From Luidia sarsii (lineage: Eukaryota; Echinodermata; Asteroidea; Paxillosida; Luidiidae), in contig OX465113.1 of assembly GCA_949987565.1 (NCBI GenBank), positions 2,076,264 to 2,140,263 of the forward strand: a DNA stretch of 64,000 bases, written 5' to 3'. Position 1 is the first letter of the stretch; the number at the start of each line of letters is the position of its first letter. Shown piece after piece: positions 1-11,340 of the stretch. The position numbers and the translations under genes are program-made. Below the pieces are notes generated by a model. It worked only from the letters and a program-made list of their open reading frames with translations. It made no database searches and had not been told where the DNA came from.

Positions 1-470
1 ACAATGCACCGCTCACGCTCAGATTGACAGGAAGTGCTGTGCTTGTTTATAATGTCTCCCTGCGTGGGCCACCCTCGTGGACAATAGTGGTGCCCCGATT
101 CGGAGGGGCCCGGCAGATAGCAACACAGCGGTGCTCCAAATTGATGGTCCTGGTACGAAGTGGTTAATACACACACAACTAATTTCTCCGGACCGACAAG
201 TGCAGGCAGTAGGTTGCAAGTTCTATGAAGCCACCGTTTTGGGAAACCATAGACGATGCTTTAGTGCCCCGCTGTGGTGCAGTGGCATGAACCATGGGCA
301 ATTTTAAGCCCATATCATTGTCACATAATGCAAAATGTATGTTAGTCAGATCCCCAATGGCATTGCTGTGTCCCATGCAGTCACTGCAGTGTCAAATGCA
401 ATATGCGCTCTCAATCTAGTACGTTATTTTTGTCAATGGAGTCATATTGTACTAAAATAGAAGAGAACAT
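1..470. other. Unique sequence, nothing recognised
   Basis: Non-repetitive mixed-composition DNA. The short open frames on both strands have no recognisable domain and no flanking splice context that I can defend. Confidence 0.5.
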
Positions 471-477
471 TATGACT

Positions 478-545
478 AAAGCTAGATTTGAACCCAGGCC
501 TCTGGTTTAACACTCTTACCCCTGAGCTGCTCAGCTCGTCTGATT
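478..545 (-). repeat. tRNA-like SINE fragment
   Basis: On the minus strand this reads like a tRNA: a D-arm/A-box-like AGCTCAGGGGTAAGAGTG, then a B-box-like GGGTTCAAATC about 30 bases on. The anticodon and acceptor stems do not pair well, so I call a tRNA-derived SINE head or pseudo-tRNA rather than a functional tRNA. A second tRNA-like unit of the same orientation follows within 30 bases. Confidence 0.5.
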
Positions 546-559
546 TTGATAAAAACTGA

Positions 560-645
560 ATTGAAAAATTGGCCAAGAAAACTTTGACAAGACCGGTACT
601 TGAACCCGAGCCCTCTGAATTAACGTACCAGTGCATACCAGTGCT
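560..645 (-). repeat. tRNA-derived SINE, copy 1
   Basis: This stretch is closely matched at about 59,875-59,940: both carry TTGGCCAAGAAAACTTTGAC next to a tRNA-like segment containing ACTTGAACCCGA, the complement of a B box. The shared body outside the tRNA part marks it as a SINE family rather than a stray tRNA. The head of the element lies at higher coordinates. The copy at 13,441-13,520 appears to be a more diverged relative in the opposite orientation. Confidence 0.6.
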
Positions 646-649
646 CAGG

Positions 650-1432
650 GAAGGCCACTTTCTTTTTGCATGCCCTACTCAGCGTATCATTTGAGCCACG
701 TGTAGCAATGAAGGCAGCTCACGTTGGAATTGAACCTTGAACCACTGGGTTGCAGTCCGGAGAAATAGAAAGAAAGTCATTTATTCCCCAGGGATTTTTT
801 TTTTAAAAAGTGGGTTCGCCAAAGAGATTCAGAGCCTGTCAGGGTTGCTAAGAGGCAGAGCTCTGGGAAGCTGTGGGGTATCCTGAACTATACCCACCAA
901 CCCCCTAACCCCCTATTCCCCCCTGCATCCCCTTCCCAACCCCCTCCCACCTCCCATCGGCCACTGAACTTGAGCAAAGCTCTGAGTCACTTGGCTTTCT
1001 AAACCAAAACCTGTCAAGAGGCATTCTGACCGATCATTGTTTTGATCAGGAACTGGTGATGTGAACCAGGGTTGCCTCGGCTGGATGAGATGGCGTTTAG
1101 GACCGCGATATCAATGTGGATGTGCCCGCACATGGGCCAGGCTGGGGGGAAGCCTTGCCAGGCTACGTGCGCACTGCCTGCCCCCCCCCCCACACCCATC
1201 CCCCTCTGCCTCCGTGCCAAAACCATTTTGAGTAATCTTAATTAGCCAGCCAGGATGCGCAGGCACAATCAAGCGTTTCAAAAGCACGAGGGGTGAGGTG
1301 AGGGTGTGTGTACGGTACATCGCGCACGGAAACCTGCAATAATTGTAGCTGCACAAATCATAATTATACCCAACTGGCCCATCACTGCATTGTATGTGAC
1401 CAAATTCTCCGAATCAGAATCCTCTCTTTTTA
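650..1432. other. Unique sequence with C-rich runs
   Basis: No gene recognised. The stretch holds a C-rich segment at about 896-960 and a C run near 1182-1193. Short minus-strand open frames here are rich in Gly/Pro because of these runs and are not convincing. Confidence 0.5.
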
Positions 1433-1545
1433 AGGTCTTAGTAATTTGCCTCAAAAGTTACTGAGAGGGCCTGACGTTTCGATCCTAGCAGGACCTTTCT
1501 CAAAGGCAAAGTCATATCAAGGACCTTTCTCAAAGGCAAAGTCTT
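1433..1545 (+). repeat. Dispersed repeat family 1, copy 1
   Basis: Contains GGGCCTGACGTTTCGATCCT, the family core, preceded by a related AT-rich leader. The 23-base segment beginning GGACCTTTCTCAAAGGC occurs twice in direct tandem (1491-1513 and 1521-1543), a small duplication private to this copy. Nine related copies occur in the window, in both orientations. Confidence 0.7.
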
Positions 1546-2935
1546 ATTAATTTGCATAGGTCAGTCTAGAGTACCGGTACCCTATTAAACAAGCAGTGAG
1601 GAATTTAACAAAGTCAACCTTTCGGAAAACAAAAGCAAACCATATATAGGGCATTGCTGACATAAAGACTTGTATAGTTAGCAATTGCTGGGGGGTTTTG
1701 ACATGCAACTTTGGCCTGTATATACTGATACTGATTCCTAGGGACCAATCTTGAAGTTTTAAGTCTCATTGTATGAGCTGCGGAGTCTTCTCCCGGTCTC
1801 ATCCAGATGGCGATGTGCTGTGGGTGGGAATGGTGATCACGGAAGAGGCAAGGAGGCACGAAGCATTCACTGCCGAGCTTAGCCAGGCTGGTGACCCTGA
1901 TTATCGGACAAGATCATGATGGAAAGGGCTTGGGATTTATGGCATTGTGTAAGGTCTCTTGTTAAAAAGATCATCGGTTGAGTGCCGGTTGAATTCATCC
2001 GACTGATAAAATTTCCCCCGGTAGATTGTACTGGACTCTGGGGTGAAAAATACACGATGGCTATCCGGTGGAAACGACATCGGACGGGTCAAATCATCTG
2101 ATACCCAACCAATGATCTTTTTGACAAGAGGCCTAAGCCCCCAAATGGAGATCGTAGATGTGGGCCAGAGCTCCAGGCGACCAAATGAAAATTGGGAACA
2201 ACTCCCTTGCGTGTTTTTGTGATCAAAAGGATCCTGTACTCTGTAGTGGATGGGGAGGGCAGATAAAGGTATACCTGAAGGACGGAGGGGCAGGTGTAAC
2301 TCTCCCCCGTGCCAGGTAAAGAAATTGATGCTGGTTGCCTTTGACTGGGAATTTCCTCCGGCTTTGACGCGGGGACTAACCGGGTCTGACAGTCGGCAGG
2401 AAAGTCGGCAAGTCCGAGTTGGGATCGCTGCTCGGCCAGTGATCAGAATCCAAACGCTTGACATTCACATACAACTTGCTGCAGCCCATTGCCGAAGTTA
2501 ACCGAGCTGGTACTGCACTTTAAATATTCATTTTTTTTCCTCTCATTTTTTTTTTTTTTTGGTAGGTGAGCGAGTGATTTTAGATTCTCCCCATTTCTTT
2601 TAATCTTATCCAGGTTGATCAGAGTGTTGTGGCGTCCGGCCTTCCCGATCCAGACGTGGGCTGAGGTTTTTTAGCTTTCAGGAAGGAAGTTTCAGTTCGA
2701 GAGAAGTACCTGAGTAAAATGCTGTGGCTTATGGCAGGGAATTTGGATCGTCCAGCGTGTGGAACATCGCCCCCCCCCCCCCACCCCACTTGGGACCAGC
2801 ACCCTGCCATCAAGTCAAGAATGGAGAGGTTGAAATGGGTGGGCTGGGGTCATTGTAGATGCTGCTGAGTTATGCATGACGTCGTCACTGTCTCCGTCTA
2901 TTTCCTCGGGAAACTAGTGATCTTTTTTTGTTTCG
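1546..2935. other. Unique sequence; one 175-codon open frame of unknown nature
   Basis: Minus-strand frame 2464-1937 stays open for 175 codons without simple-sequence bias, which is long for non-coding DNA of this composition. I recognise no domain, signal peptide or membrane segment in it, and a plus-strand frame overlaps part of it (2250-2501). It could be a chance frame, an exon or a decayed transposon reading frame. A T run lies at 2547-2560 and a C run near 2770-2783. Confidence 0.3.
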
Positions 2936-2939
2936 GTGA

Positions 2940-3290
2940 CCAGAGAGAGAGAGAGAGAAAGGGAGAGAGAGAAGCAGAGAGGTAGAGAGGCAGATATGGG
3001 GAGAGGGAGAGAGAGATATGGAGAGAGGGAGATATGGAGAGAGGTAGAGAGGCAGATATGGAGAGAGGAAGAGAGAGATATGGAGAGAGGGAGATATGGA
3101 GAGAGGGAGAGAGGGAGATGTGGAGAGAGGGAGAGGGAGAATCAGAGAGAAAGGCCGAGAAAGAGGAAGATAGGCAGAGATGGAGAGAGGGGGGAGAGGG
3201 AGAGAGAATCAGAGAGAAAAGCAGAGAGAGAGAAGCATAAAAAAGAGGCAAAGAGAGAGGGAGAGAGGCAGAGGCAGACCTTTAGAGATT
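2940..3290. repeat. Purine-rich GA/GGAGAGAGATAT microsatellite
   Basis: The plus strand is almost purely A and G, with a recurring GGAGAGAGGGAGATATGGAG pattern. It is the kind of mirror-symmetric purine tract that can adopt triplex (H-DNA). Open frames on both strands (Arg/Glu-rich plus, Leu/Ser-rich minus) are by-products. Confidence 0.9.
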
Positions 3291-3640
3291 GTGGTAGTCT
3301 GCTAAAGGACTAGTCCTTTGCAGTCCTTTGCATCCTGATATGTACTCTTCATTTCTTATTTTCCCGTTACCCCTCTCCAACTCTCACCCCCACCCCAACA
3401 CCAATGACTTCGGAAGGCCTGCAAAGCCCTCATCCTACCTCCCTGGAGGAATCCTTCAATTTCCCCCAATTTCTCCCCTGTCCCCTTCTCACTCATTACC
3501 CCCTCCGTACTCCCAACTATGAATGCCAGAACCGCTCTCCTCCTCTTCCCTTTCCATACCTGGCTGCCTGGCCAGCTGTCTGTCAACTGTCAGCCGGTGG
3601 TTTGACAACTCATCAAATCGGCTGCATTTTGTCGGGAAGG
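3291..3640. other. Pyrimidine-rich spacer between two purine tracts
   Basis: About 350 bases rich in C and T on the plus strand, separating two purine-rich tracts. No gene recognised. Confidence 0.5.
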
Positions 3641-4165
3641 ATTAGAGAGAGATAGAGAGACTAGAGAGAGAGAGACTAGAGAGAGAGGCAGGCAGAGAGA
3701 TAGAGGGAGAGACAGACAGACAGAGAGAAGCAGAGAGAGAGAGAGGGAAAGAAAGAGAGGGGGAGCGAGATAGAGAGAGGCAGAGAAGAGGAGGAAAAAG
3801 AGAGAGGGGGCAGAGAGGGAGAGAGAGAGGGAGGAAGAGAGAGGGGGAGGAAGAGAAAGAGAGAGGGGTAGAGAGAGAGCGAGAGAGGGGAAGAGAGAGA
3901 GAGAGAGGGAGAGAGATAGAGGGAGAGACAGACAGACAGAGAGAAGCAGAGAGAGAGGGAGAGAGAGAGAGGGGGAGGAAGAGAAAGAGAGAGGGGTAGA
4001 GAGAGAGCGAGAGAGGGGAAGAGAGAGAGAGAGAGGGAGAGAGATAGAGAGAGGCAGAGAAGAGGAGGAAAAAGAGAGAGGGGGCAGAGAGGGAGAGAGA
4101 GAGAGGCGCAGAGAGAGAGGGAGAGGGGAGGGGAAAGAGAGAGAGAGAGTTGGAGAGATCGAGGA
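3641..4165. repeat. Purine-rich GA tract with internal duplication
   Basis: GAGAGA repeats interrupted by GACAGACAGACAGAGAGAAG, which appears twice (about 3711 and 3927), and by GGAAAAAGAGAGAGGGGGCA, also twice (about 3793 and 4068). The long-range copies imply segmental duplication inside the tract, not just slippage. Open frames of 210 and 228 codons on the minus strand are Ser/Leu-only artefacts. Confidence 0.9.
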
Positions 4166-4797
4166 GAGAGATATAGAGGAGGGGGAAGCTCTGACAACAA
4201 GCTCTCCCTTCCCCTCATCCACCGCTGCACTTTGTTCTGATGGGGCACAACATGAGGTATTGCCTCTGAACAGCAAACTCGGCGCTCGGAGTTAACCGAA
4301 CCTGACAATGCTGGACAAGGGCGGCATCTGGATCAGATTCGCTCCTCACTTTGAAGGTTGTCTATGTGGGAGGTTGGGAGGACGCCCCCCGCTCCCCGAC
4401 CTCTGCAACTTTTCCGATTTTCTGCTGACGTGGCATCGAGTCCGCTGAGAACAAGCGGTACGGGCTGCCAGAGAAAAGGTCTCCACGATGCTTGATAGCC
4501 AGACCAAACTATGCTGATTAGAAACATGCAGGTAGGCCATGGAAGAGCCGAGCACCTGTGAGACCTTGACTGATCACATTCCACCGAGTCAGAGTTTTCT
4601 TTGTCGTCCTCTGGAGAGGTGAGCTGTTTCAGGGAAGGAACCGAGTCATCATACCGCCGTGCCCTTGGGTTTTTGTGGAATTTCTTTCCACACAGTTTTT
4701 TCTCTCTCCTTATACTGTTCATTCCTTCTTCCTTTCACAAGAGTGAACTTTGTCCTTTAAGGATCGTCTTGGCCTGCTGAGAAAAGAGTTCACGAAG
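4166..4797. other. Unique sequence, nothing recognised
   Basis: Mixed composition. A 129-codon minus-strand frame (4722-4333) is open but shows no motif that I recognise. Confidence 0.45.
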
Positions 4798-5115
4798 TGC
4801 TTGTGGGTAGAGTGGGGGTCATGCCGAGGGTAGAATGGGTCATGTTTGGGGTAGAGTGAGGTCATGCTATGGGTTGAGTGGGGTCATGCTGGGGGTAGAG
4901 TTGGGCCATTCTGTGGGTAGAGTTTGTTCATGCTGGGGTAATGTGGGGTCATGCTATGGGTAGAGTGGGATCATGCTATGGGTAGAGTGGGGTCATGCTA
5001 TGGGTAGAGTGGGATCATGCTGCGGGTAGAGTTTGGTCATTCTGGGGTAATTCGGGGTCATGCTGGGGTTAGAGGCCACGGGGTGGTGCTGGGGGTAGAA
5101 TGACGTCATTTCGTG
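4798..5115 (+). repeat. 22-bp minisatellite
   Basis: Imperfect tandem copies of a unit containing GGGTAGAGTGGGGTCATGCT. Unit starts at 4949, 4971, 4993 and 5015 give an exact 22-base period in the best-conserved part; the flanking units are more degenerate and of variable length. No coding frame follows the period. Confidence 0.85.
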
Positions 5116-5878
5116 GATAGAAAGGGTATTAACATGGGTAGAGTGTGAAAAGGCTTAGGTGGTTCGTGGTGTTGAATTGGATTCTATGCACTGCTTTGTT
5201 ACTTTGTGTGTTTTACAATCAAATTTGCTCTATTTTGTGAAGGTAATATATTTCTCAAGTGTATCTCTGCGGATCATGTGGCTAAATCTGAAAATTTTAT
5301 GCAAAAAATTACAGCAAGTGTTTATATCTTAATGTGAATATTAGAAAAAATATGTTCATAAGAAAAAAAAATATGTGTATATTTTGTCATCGAAATAAAT
5401 TTGTCAAAAACCGTCCTCGTAGATTTTTTTTGTCAGCCGTATATAATCGAGTGTTAACGATATTTTCAAAAGGTATATTATATGTGACATGTATTTATAG
5501 CTGTGTGTATATAATGTTTGTCATATTCCGTCGTTGTACACCGGTAGCCAAGTCAGCAATTACGTGCCATGAAAAATACAATTGTTTTTGTATTGGTCTT
5601 AATTAAATCAAAACAATCTTTGGCTACACTACCATTGGGCTTTCCTTCTGTGATTGGCATAATGATTCTGGAATCCCAGACTGAAATGTTAGAAAAATAA
5701 ATTACAGCACAATGCTGAGTCGGAACGTTTGCGTGTGTCATTTTATTAGTGGAGCCCCTACTTCTTCAGTTGCTTGAGGGTTAGTTTTTGGTTCAATTCT
5801 TCTTCCTCCTTTTTGTAATCGAGTGGCTATACTCTGTTCACATCTGTTGCATACAGAGCCGTGCCTGAGATGATCGCC
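5116..5878. other. AT-rich unique sequence
   Basis: AT-rich DNA with no recognised feature. A 90-codon plus-strand frame at 5334-5606 is Lys/Phe-rich and consistent with base composition alone. Confidence 0.45.
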
Positions 5879-6312
5879 GGGGCAGATTTCATAAAGATCT
5901 GCGACGTGTCGCAACTCGCGAAACACGTCGCAACTCGCGTAACACGTCGCAACTCGCGTAACACGTCGCAACTCGCGTAATACGTCGCAATTCGCGTAAC
6001 ACGTCGCAACTCGCGTAACACGTCGCAACTCGTGTAACATGTCGCAACTTTGCGACGCGTCGCAAATCCATTTCATAAAACTTGCGACGCGTTCAAGGCG
6101 TTGGTGCAGCAAACAGTCGTAGTGGCATGGAAATTTGGCTCGTACAACAACTTAAAGCGAGTCAAAATAAATATCAAACGCATCGCCCCTACGACGTGCT
6201 TTATGAAATGGATCGCACAACGCGTCGCAGCTGTGATGCATCGCAGAGATGCGATACATCGTAAGTCTGCGACGCGTCGTAAGTTAAGAAGAGTTTGATG
6301 AAATCGGCCCCC
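5879..6312. mobile_element. MITE-like element with GGGGC-GATTTCAT ends
   Basis: The left end reads GGGGCAGATTTCATAAAG and the right end, on the other strand, reads GGGGCCGATTTCATCAAA, an imperfect terminal inverted repeat bounding about 434 bp. The interior holds a 19-bp array, a perfect 18-base palindrome at 6049-6066 centred on GACGCGTC, and further GCGACGCGT copies near 6085, 6221 and 6268. There is no transposase frame. No clear target-site duplication was found. The ends resemble those of the MITE-like copies at 23,933, 31,958 and 53,685, so one superfamily may have mobilised them all. Confidence 0.6.
5907..6058. repeat. 19-bp tandem array inside the MITE-like element
   Basis: Eight units of CGTCGCAACTCGCGTAACA start at 5907, 5926, 5945, 5964, 5983, 6002, 6021 and 6040, exactly 19 bases apart. 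Outer units carry more substitutions than inner ones. The CGTCGCAA part matches the half-site of the adjacent palindrome, so the array appears to be an amplification of the element's own sub-terminal sequence. There are no spacers, so it is not CRISPR-like. Confidence 0.92.
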
Positions 6313-7356
6313 GGTGTCGTGCCAAAAAGTGTCCGCTGCCAAAATGGTGTCCACTAATTAGCATATTGGGACCTGATTGGCTTTGCGTCGTTGACGTCAC
6401 ATAATTATGCCAGCTTGACTGCCTTATGCGTACGAGGGCAGTGCAGTAAGTGCACCATGCCTACGCCTATGGCTGTGCTCGGACACTATTTGGCAACTTT
6501 AGCAATTTTCGGGAAGAAAAAAAAGTAGACAAGTTTTGAAACGTAGAGAAATCCCGATCCATTGATTCCTATCAAATTGGCCTAAACAACATTATTTTGT
6601 GCCTAAGGTTTTTAGGTGATAGCCATTCTGGTCTTGACTTGGAAACAATGCTGTAACGTTCTCGCTTGGAACAGGAAGTCAGTCCAAATTAGGTCATAAT
6701 AGTTTGTGTCATGAAGAGGGCGCTTTTCTTGACGACAGTCGATGGTAGCCGAGTATCTATTGTCTCTGAGAAATGTAGGTCGCAAACGTGAAAGTATTAC
6801 ATGATGTAGAAACATTGATGTAGAAATGGCACATTTTCATTCCAAAACTTATAGGTCTATTGGGATTCAAAGTACTTTCAGATCGTTTCACAGAAGAGTA
6901 ATTTTGTCTAAAAACTGATCGTTCCTTAACTGATTCATGATTGAATAGACGTTGTATGTGCTACTGTGTGTTCGAAGGACGGAATAGGGCAAGTCGAAGC
7001 CCAAAATGATTGGTAATATTTTTTCCATAACCATTGCAGCCGTTGCTCGTCAAAGCATTCTTTCCTGTACTGGTCGATTGGCTGGAAAAGTGGATTAACA
7101 TGAGTCTTGAAATCCCGTTGGAGATTAGGCAAGGGAAAGGGTGGAATTCGTACTCGTTACCGTAGTCCACGAGGACTCGCATAGAAACTGTACAGCCCTG
7201 AGACACCAGGGACAAGGAATTAGGAGAGATTCTGATCGGAGTGTAATGCGCTACTCTACTGAGCATCTGGGTACTGCAGATATACACAGTGTATAGGAGG
7301 CAGGTATACCTGCCTTTTGCAGACACAGACATGCAAATAGACAGACAATTTTAAGC
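6313..7356. other. Unique sequence, nothing recognised
   Basis: Mixed to AT-rich DNA without recognisable genes. The 123-codon minus-strand frame (7332-6961) overlaps another minus frame and shows no domain. Confidence 0.45.
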
Positions 7357-7660
7357 AGACAGATAGACGGACCGTCCGGCCGGCAGACAGACAGGCAGAC
7401 AGTCATTCAGACAGAAAGAGAGAGAGAGACAGGCAGGCAGGCAGGAATGCATGCAAGCAGGTATGCAGCAGGCATGGAGGCGTGCATGCAAAGAGACGGA
7501 CAGGCCATCTGACGCAGAGAGAGAGAGTGACAAACAAACAGGCAATCAGACGCAGAGAGAGACACTGTCAGACAAACAGTCACGCAGAGAGACAGACAGA
7601 CGGTCATTCAGACAGAAAAAGAGGGAGAGACAGGCAGACAGACAGACAGACAGTGCACAT
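7357..7660. repeat. CAGA/CAGG microsatellite
   Basis: (CAGA)n with CAGG and GAGA variants. The segment around GTCATTCAGACAGAAA occurs twice (about 7402 and 7602), showing duplication of a larger block. Confidence 0.88.
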
Positions 7661-8861
7661 GTCGTGTATAGCGCTGTAGATAGTGAAACTGTAAATCCCT
7701 CATCATTATACCTACACATACTAATCTGGACTACCATTCTGCACGGTGACGGTTGAGACAGTTCACAAACCCGTTCCCGTACAATCTTAGCATCCCTCCG
7801 GCCCTTAGTCACGTCCCAGCTAATCCACGCACGCCCGTACACAGCCCACCTCCCACCCCCCCTCCTCCTCCTCCTCCTTCCCCGGAGTCTACCCCCAGAA
7901 ACCTCTCATCCCCGTACATACTCGGGCGCCACCAAGTCGCCCCTTACCTGCCCCCCACTCCGACCCGTATCCTGCGTACCGCGCAACACGCGATTCACTC
8001 TGCGCGCCTTGTCTCTCCGCTCCCCCACCTATATACCCTATATATACCGGTCTATTTTTAGGGGCCGGGCACCCACAAAGCGCTCACCTGTTCGGCGCAA
8101 ACACGTCCTATAAGTTCCCCCAGCACGCAAGCACGATGACGCGCGCACAATTAATTACGGGCTCTTCGGGGTATTTTTTTTTGTCGGTGTACCGCACAGT
8201 AACCCTGTCCCCATTGTCTTCTCGTTACTAATGACCTTTCTGCCAGGTGGAGGAAGAGGGGAATCTTCGTTAGCGACGTCCTTGACAAAAAAAAAACCCT
8301 GGATGGCTTGGAATTAATGGCTCGGCCAGTTTTTAGTCATTCTCGTCGTCACGATGACTAACCTTTAGGCCCTAAATTTCATTTTTTTCCCTGCCTGAAT
8401 TTATAGCAGGATGTGGAGTATACTCGAGAATCGTAAATTCGTAAAATGGCAGGCGCGTAACATGACAGCCGCGGAAGATGAATCTTGACTGAATTAAATC
8501 GGGACTCGACGTTTAACGCGAGAGGCGCCTATGCCAGAGTCAGCGGAGATCGGGGGGAAACAAATACAAAGAATTAGAGTTTAGAGAGAATTGTCTGCAC
8601 TCGTTCGTTCTCGTTGCTTCCTGTTATGTTTAACACCTTGAGACAACAATGTGATATTTTTCTTTTGCGTTTGAGGAGAATGTATACTTTCAGTTAGGAT
8701 TTGCCCTACTCGTGGCTTGTTTTCTGCGCTTGTGACTTCTTAAAAAATAATTACCGGTCAGGGAAAAGTAGGTTTTTGGTTCAAGACATTGCTCCGTGGT
8801 TTGCCAGATTGTCTGTTGAAAAGAAAATACAAGAAGATGAAGTTCATAAACGTCCTAACCA
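7661..8861. other. Unique sequence; C/CCT-rich at 7840-7880
   Basis: Pro-rich plus-strand frame 7753-8061 follows from CCT/CCC runs. The rest is mixed-composition DNA without recognised features. Confidence 0.45.
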
Positions 8862-8922
8862 CGCACTTGACCACCGAGCTGGTCGAGTGTCGTGTGGCGG
8901 GTTCGAATCTCTCTAGTGGCGG
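8862..8922 (+). repeat. tRNA-like fragment
   Basis: ACCGAGCTGGTCGAGTGTCG followed by a B-box-like GCGGGTTCGAATC. The A-box/B-box order and spacing fit a tRNA-derived sequence, but the stems pair poorly and I see no usable anticodon arm. Confidence 0.4.
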
Positions 8923-9067
8923 GTACCGCGTTGCATCGTAGATAAATGTGACATTTGAGTCGATAAGGACGTTTGATTCTATGATACAAACAAACCTTGA
9001 GACAAACAAATTACGGAAGGGATATCTGACGAGGAAATTGTGACTCAACTATTATTCTTTAAGATAG

Positions 9068-9140
9068 CACTTGAGGGAACCGGGACTTGAACCCAGATCT
9101 ACGGTTTCACTTACAAGCGCTCTACCACACGAACTGTCAA
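9068..9140 (-). repeat. tRNA-like fragment (pseudo-tRNA or SINE head)
   Basis: On the minus strand, GTGGTAGAGCGC (A-box-like) precedes GGGTTCAAGTCCC (B box) with a good T arm (CTGGG/CCCGG). The anticodon stem does not pair, so this is probably not a working tRNA. Confidence 0.5.
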
Positions 9141-10799
9141 TCCTTAGGTGGGGGGTTCGAACTGTTATAGCTATAGGTCAACCAATGGTATGGACATTGG
9201 AGGTGTGATCTTTGTAGTTATACAACAGTTAATGCAAAGTCCACCAGCAAAGATATGTTTAAACTATAGCTTATGGCTATTCCCAGATTTCCCCTTACAT
9301 CATGTTTTTGTCTTCATTTTCTAGAGGACATTCTTGTCTTACTTGACTATTTTTTTGCTTTGTTCCAGGTTGTGAACTTCTTCATGGATATCCATTAATG
9401 ATAACCTTTCTTTTACAGTTCACCGCCCAGGCCCATGGCTTTGTCTACGCACATCCACTACTTTAGTTTATCAATCACCCTCCACCCGTTATTCAATTGC
9501 GGGTACCCGGGTTCCCTATGATTTCGAAACTCGGGTACCCGGTTCCAGAATTACCCGAGGTAGCCCTAAGTGACCATGTTCCATTGGTGAGGTATAATGT
9601 CTGTCAGCCCCTCCCTCCAATGTCAGTACCCTTGTACCAAATTCATCACCCTGTCATCGAAACATGTCTGGCTTTGCACTCATTTTTATAGGAACCCTAT
9701 AGTTGATCGGAGAAAGGTAAATCTCACAGAACTCGACAGGTATTTACTGCACCTGGCCATTCGAAGCTATAAGTTGGCGGATATGACTCATACTCATACA
9801 ACAATACCCAGTAACTGTTGTCTGTCACATCAAACACACAATAGGCCTAAGCTTCTCATCCGTTTGAAAACAAAAAAGGGGGAAAAGGAAGATTTGACTA
9901 AGAAATTTGAAACAATTTGAACAAAACGGCAAAGAAAATTTGCCTCTCTGCCTTAACGTACCAGATGTCTATGGCTGAAATCATAGTTGTTTCACATTTG
10001 CATTTCCTTTTATCATTTAAAAAGAAGAAACGAAACAAAACAAAATCTATAGCCCAAACAAGATTATATATAGATTGTTTATAAATAGAGCGAGCTAAAT
10101 CATTTCAATCCTAACTAGTGGGTTCAATGTTTGACAATGTCCACAGGTTGGTGTACCCAAAATTCTGTCCGACAATAGCAAGGCATCCCTAATGGGAGTC
10201 TTATGGCTGGCTCCAGGCTATCCCATTCGCTCCCCTCCCATGTTCCCTTTGAGAAGCCAGGACCTCTATTGTCTTCCTTCGAGAGACTTACGGTTTTGTT
10301 TTACCGTCTTCCGTTCCCCCTTCTGGGCCCCTGTTGCCTGAGACGCCGGTTCCCATGTGTCCCGAATCCCTACAATCCAAAGATCAGCTCGATTGCAACT
10401 CGAGTTGTTCGAACGTGAATTCTGCACTACTGCACTGTATATAGGAAAGAACATTATAGAGCAATATTGTAACCAATTACGCGTTGATAGACGTTGACCA
10501 AAATATGAACTTGTAACCGTAAAATACTGCACGAAGACCCGATGCATGCTTTTGTGTTCGTCAAAATAGACATTTCTGCTAAATCCGCACCAGTGCGATT
10601 TTCTCCCACGAATTTGCCAGATGTGTTCACAGCGCATCACCGTGCCACCGGTATACGATTTCTTCACTACGCCATTTTTTCACTAACTTCTCTCTTCAGA
10701 AGTAAATCGGTAAACCTGTAAATCAGTACATTGCAATCTGACCTTTGCTGTTCTGTTCGGAGCCAATAATTGCCACATCTACCAGGAATTCCAGGGAAA
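9141..10799. other. Unique sequence; two GGGTACCC palindromes
   Basis: No gene recognised. CGGGTACCCGG-type palindromes occur twice about 30 bases apart (near 9502 and 9532). A 133-codon minus-strand frame (10667-10266) is open without motif or bias that I can interpret. Confidence 0.45.
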
Positions 10800-10885
10800 G
10801 TTACCAACTTTATCAGATCTCCAAAGTTAGAGGGGAATGACGTTTCGATCCTAGCAGAACCTTTCTCAATGGCAAAGAGACAGAG
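10800..10885 (+). repeat. Dispersed repeat family 1, copy 2
   Basis: GACGTTTCGATCCTAGCAGA followed by ACCTTTCTCAATGGCAAAGA matches the family core with a few substitutions. Confidence 0.65.
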
Positions 10886-10924
10886 GCCTTTTCACACTAC
10901 AGCCTTTCAACCCGGGTTGAACTC

Positions 10925-11340
10925 ATCCCGGCTTGACAAATTCTCGCCCGTCCCTCCGTACCTACGTCCCTCCCTCTGCCCCTCTGGTCCCTAGTCTGCC
11001 CCTCCATCCGTACCTCTGTCTTTGTGTCCCTCCATGTCTCCCTCTCTTCTTCCCCTCCCGCCCTTCGTCCCTCCGTACTTCCTTCCGTCCCTCCCTCTCT
11101 CCCCCTCCCTCTCACTCTCCCTCTCTCCCTCCCTCTCCCCCTCCCTCTCTCCCTCCCTCTCTCCCTCCCTCTCTCCCTCCCTCTCTCCCTCCCTTCTTTC
11201 CCTCACGCTCTCCGTCCCTCTGTCCCTCCCTCTCCCTCTTCTTTCCCTCCCACCCTCCGTCCTTCCTTCCATCACTCCGTAACTCCCTCCCTGTCTCCCT
11301 GTCTCCCTGCCTCCCTCCCTGCTGCCTCACGGATGCCTGT
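10925..11340. repeat. CCCT polypyrimidine tract
   Basis: Repeats of CTCCCTCCCTCT-type units on the plus strand, almost free of purines from about 11,090 to 11,200. The open frames on both strands (Pro/Ser plus, Glu/Gly/Arg minus) are by-products. Confidence 0.9.

Noticed and set aside
5907..6058. CRISPR-like array of 19-bp repeats
   Set aside because: The repeats are directly contiguous with no spacers, and the context is eukaryotic.
9068..9140. Functional tRNA gene
   Set aside because: A and B boxes and T arm are present but the anticodon stem does not pair.
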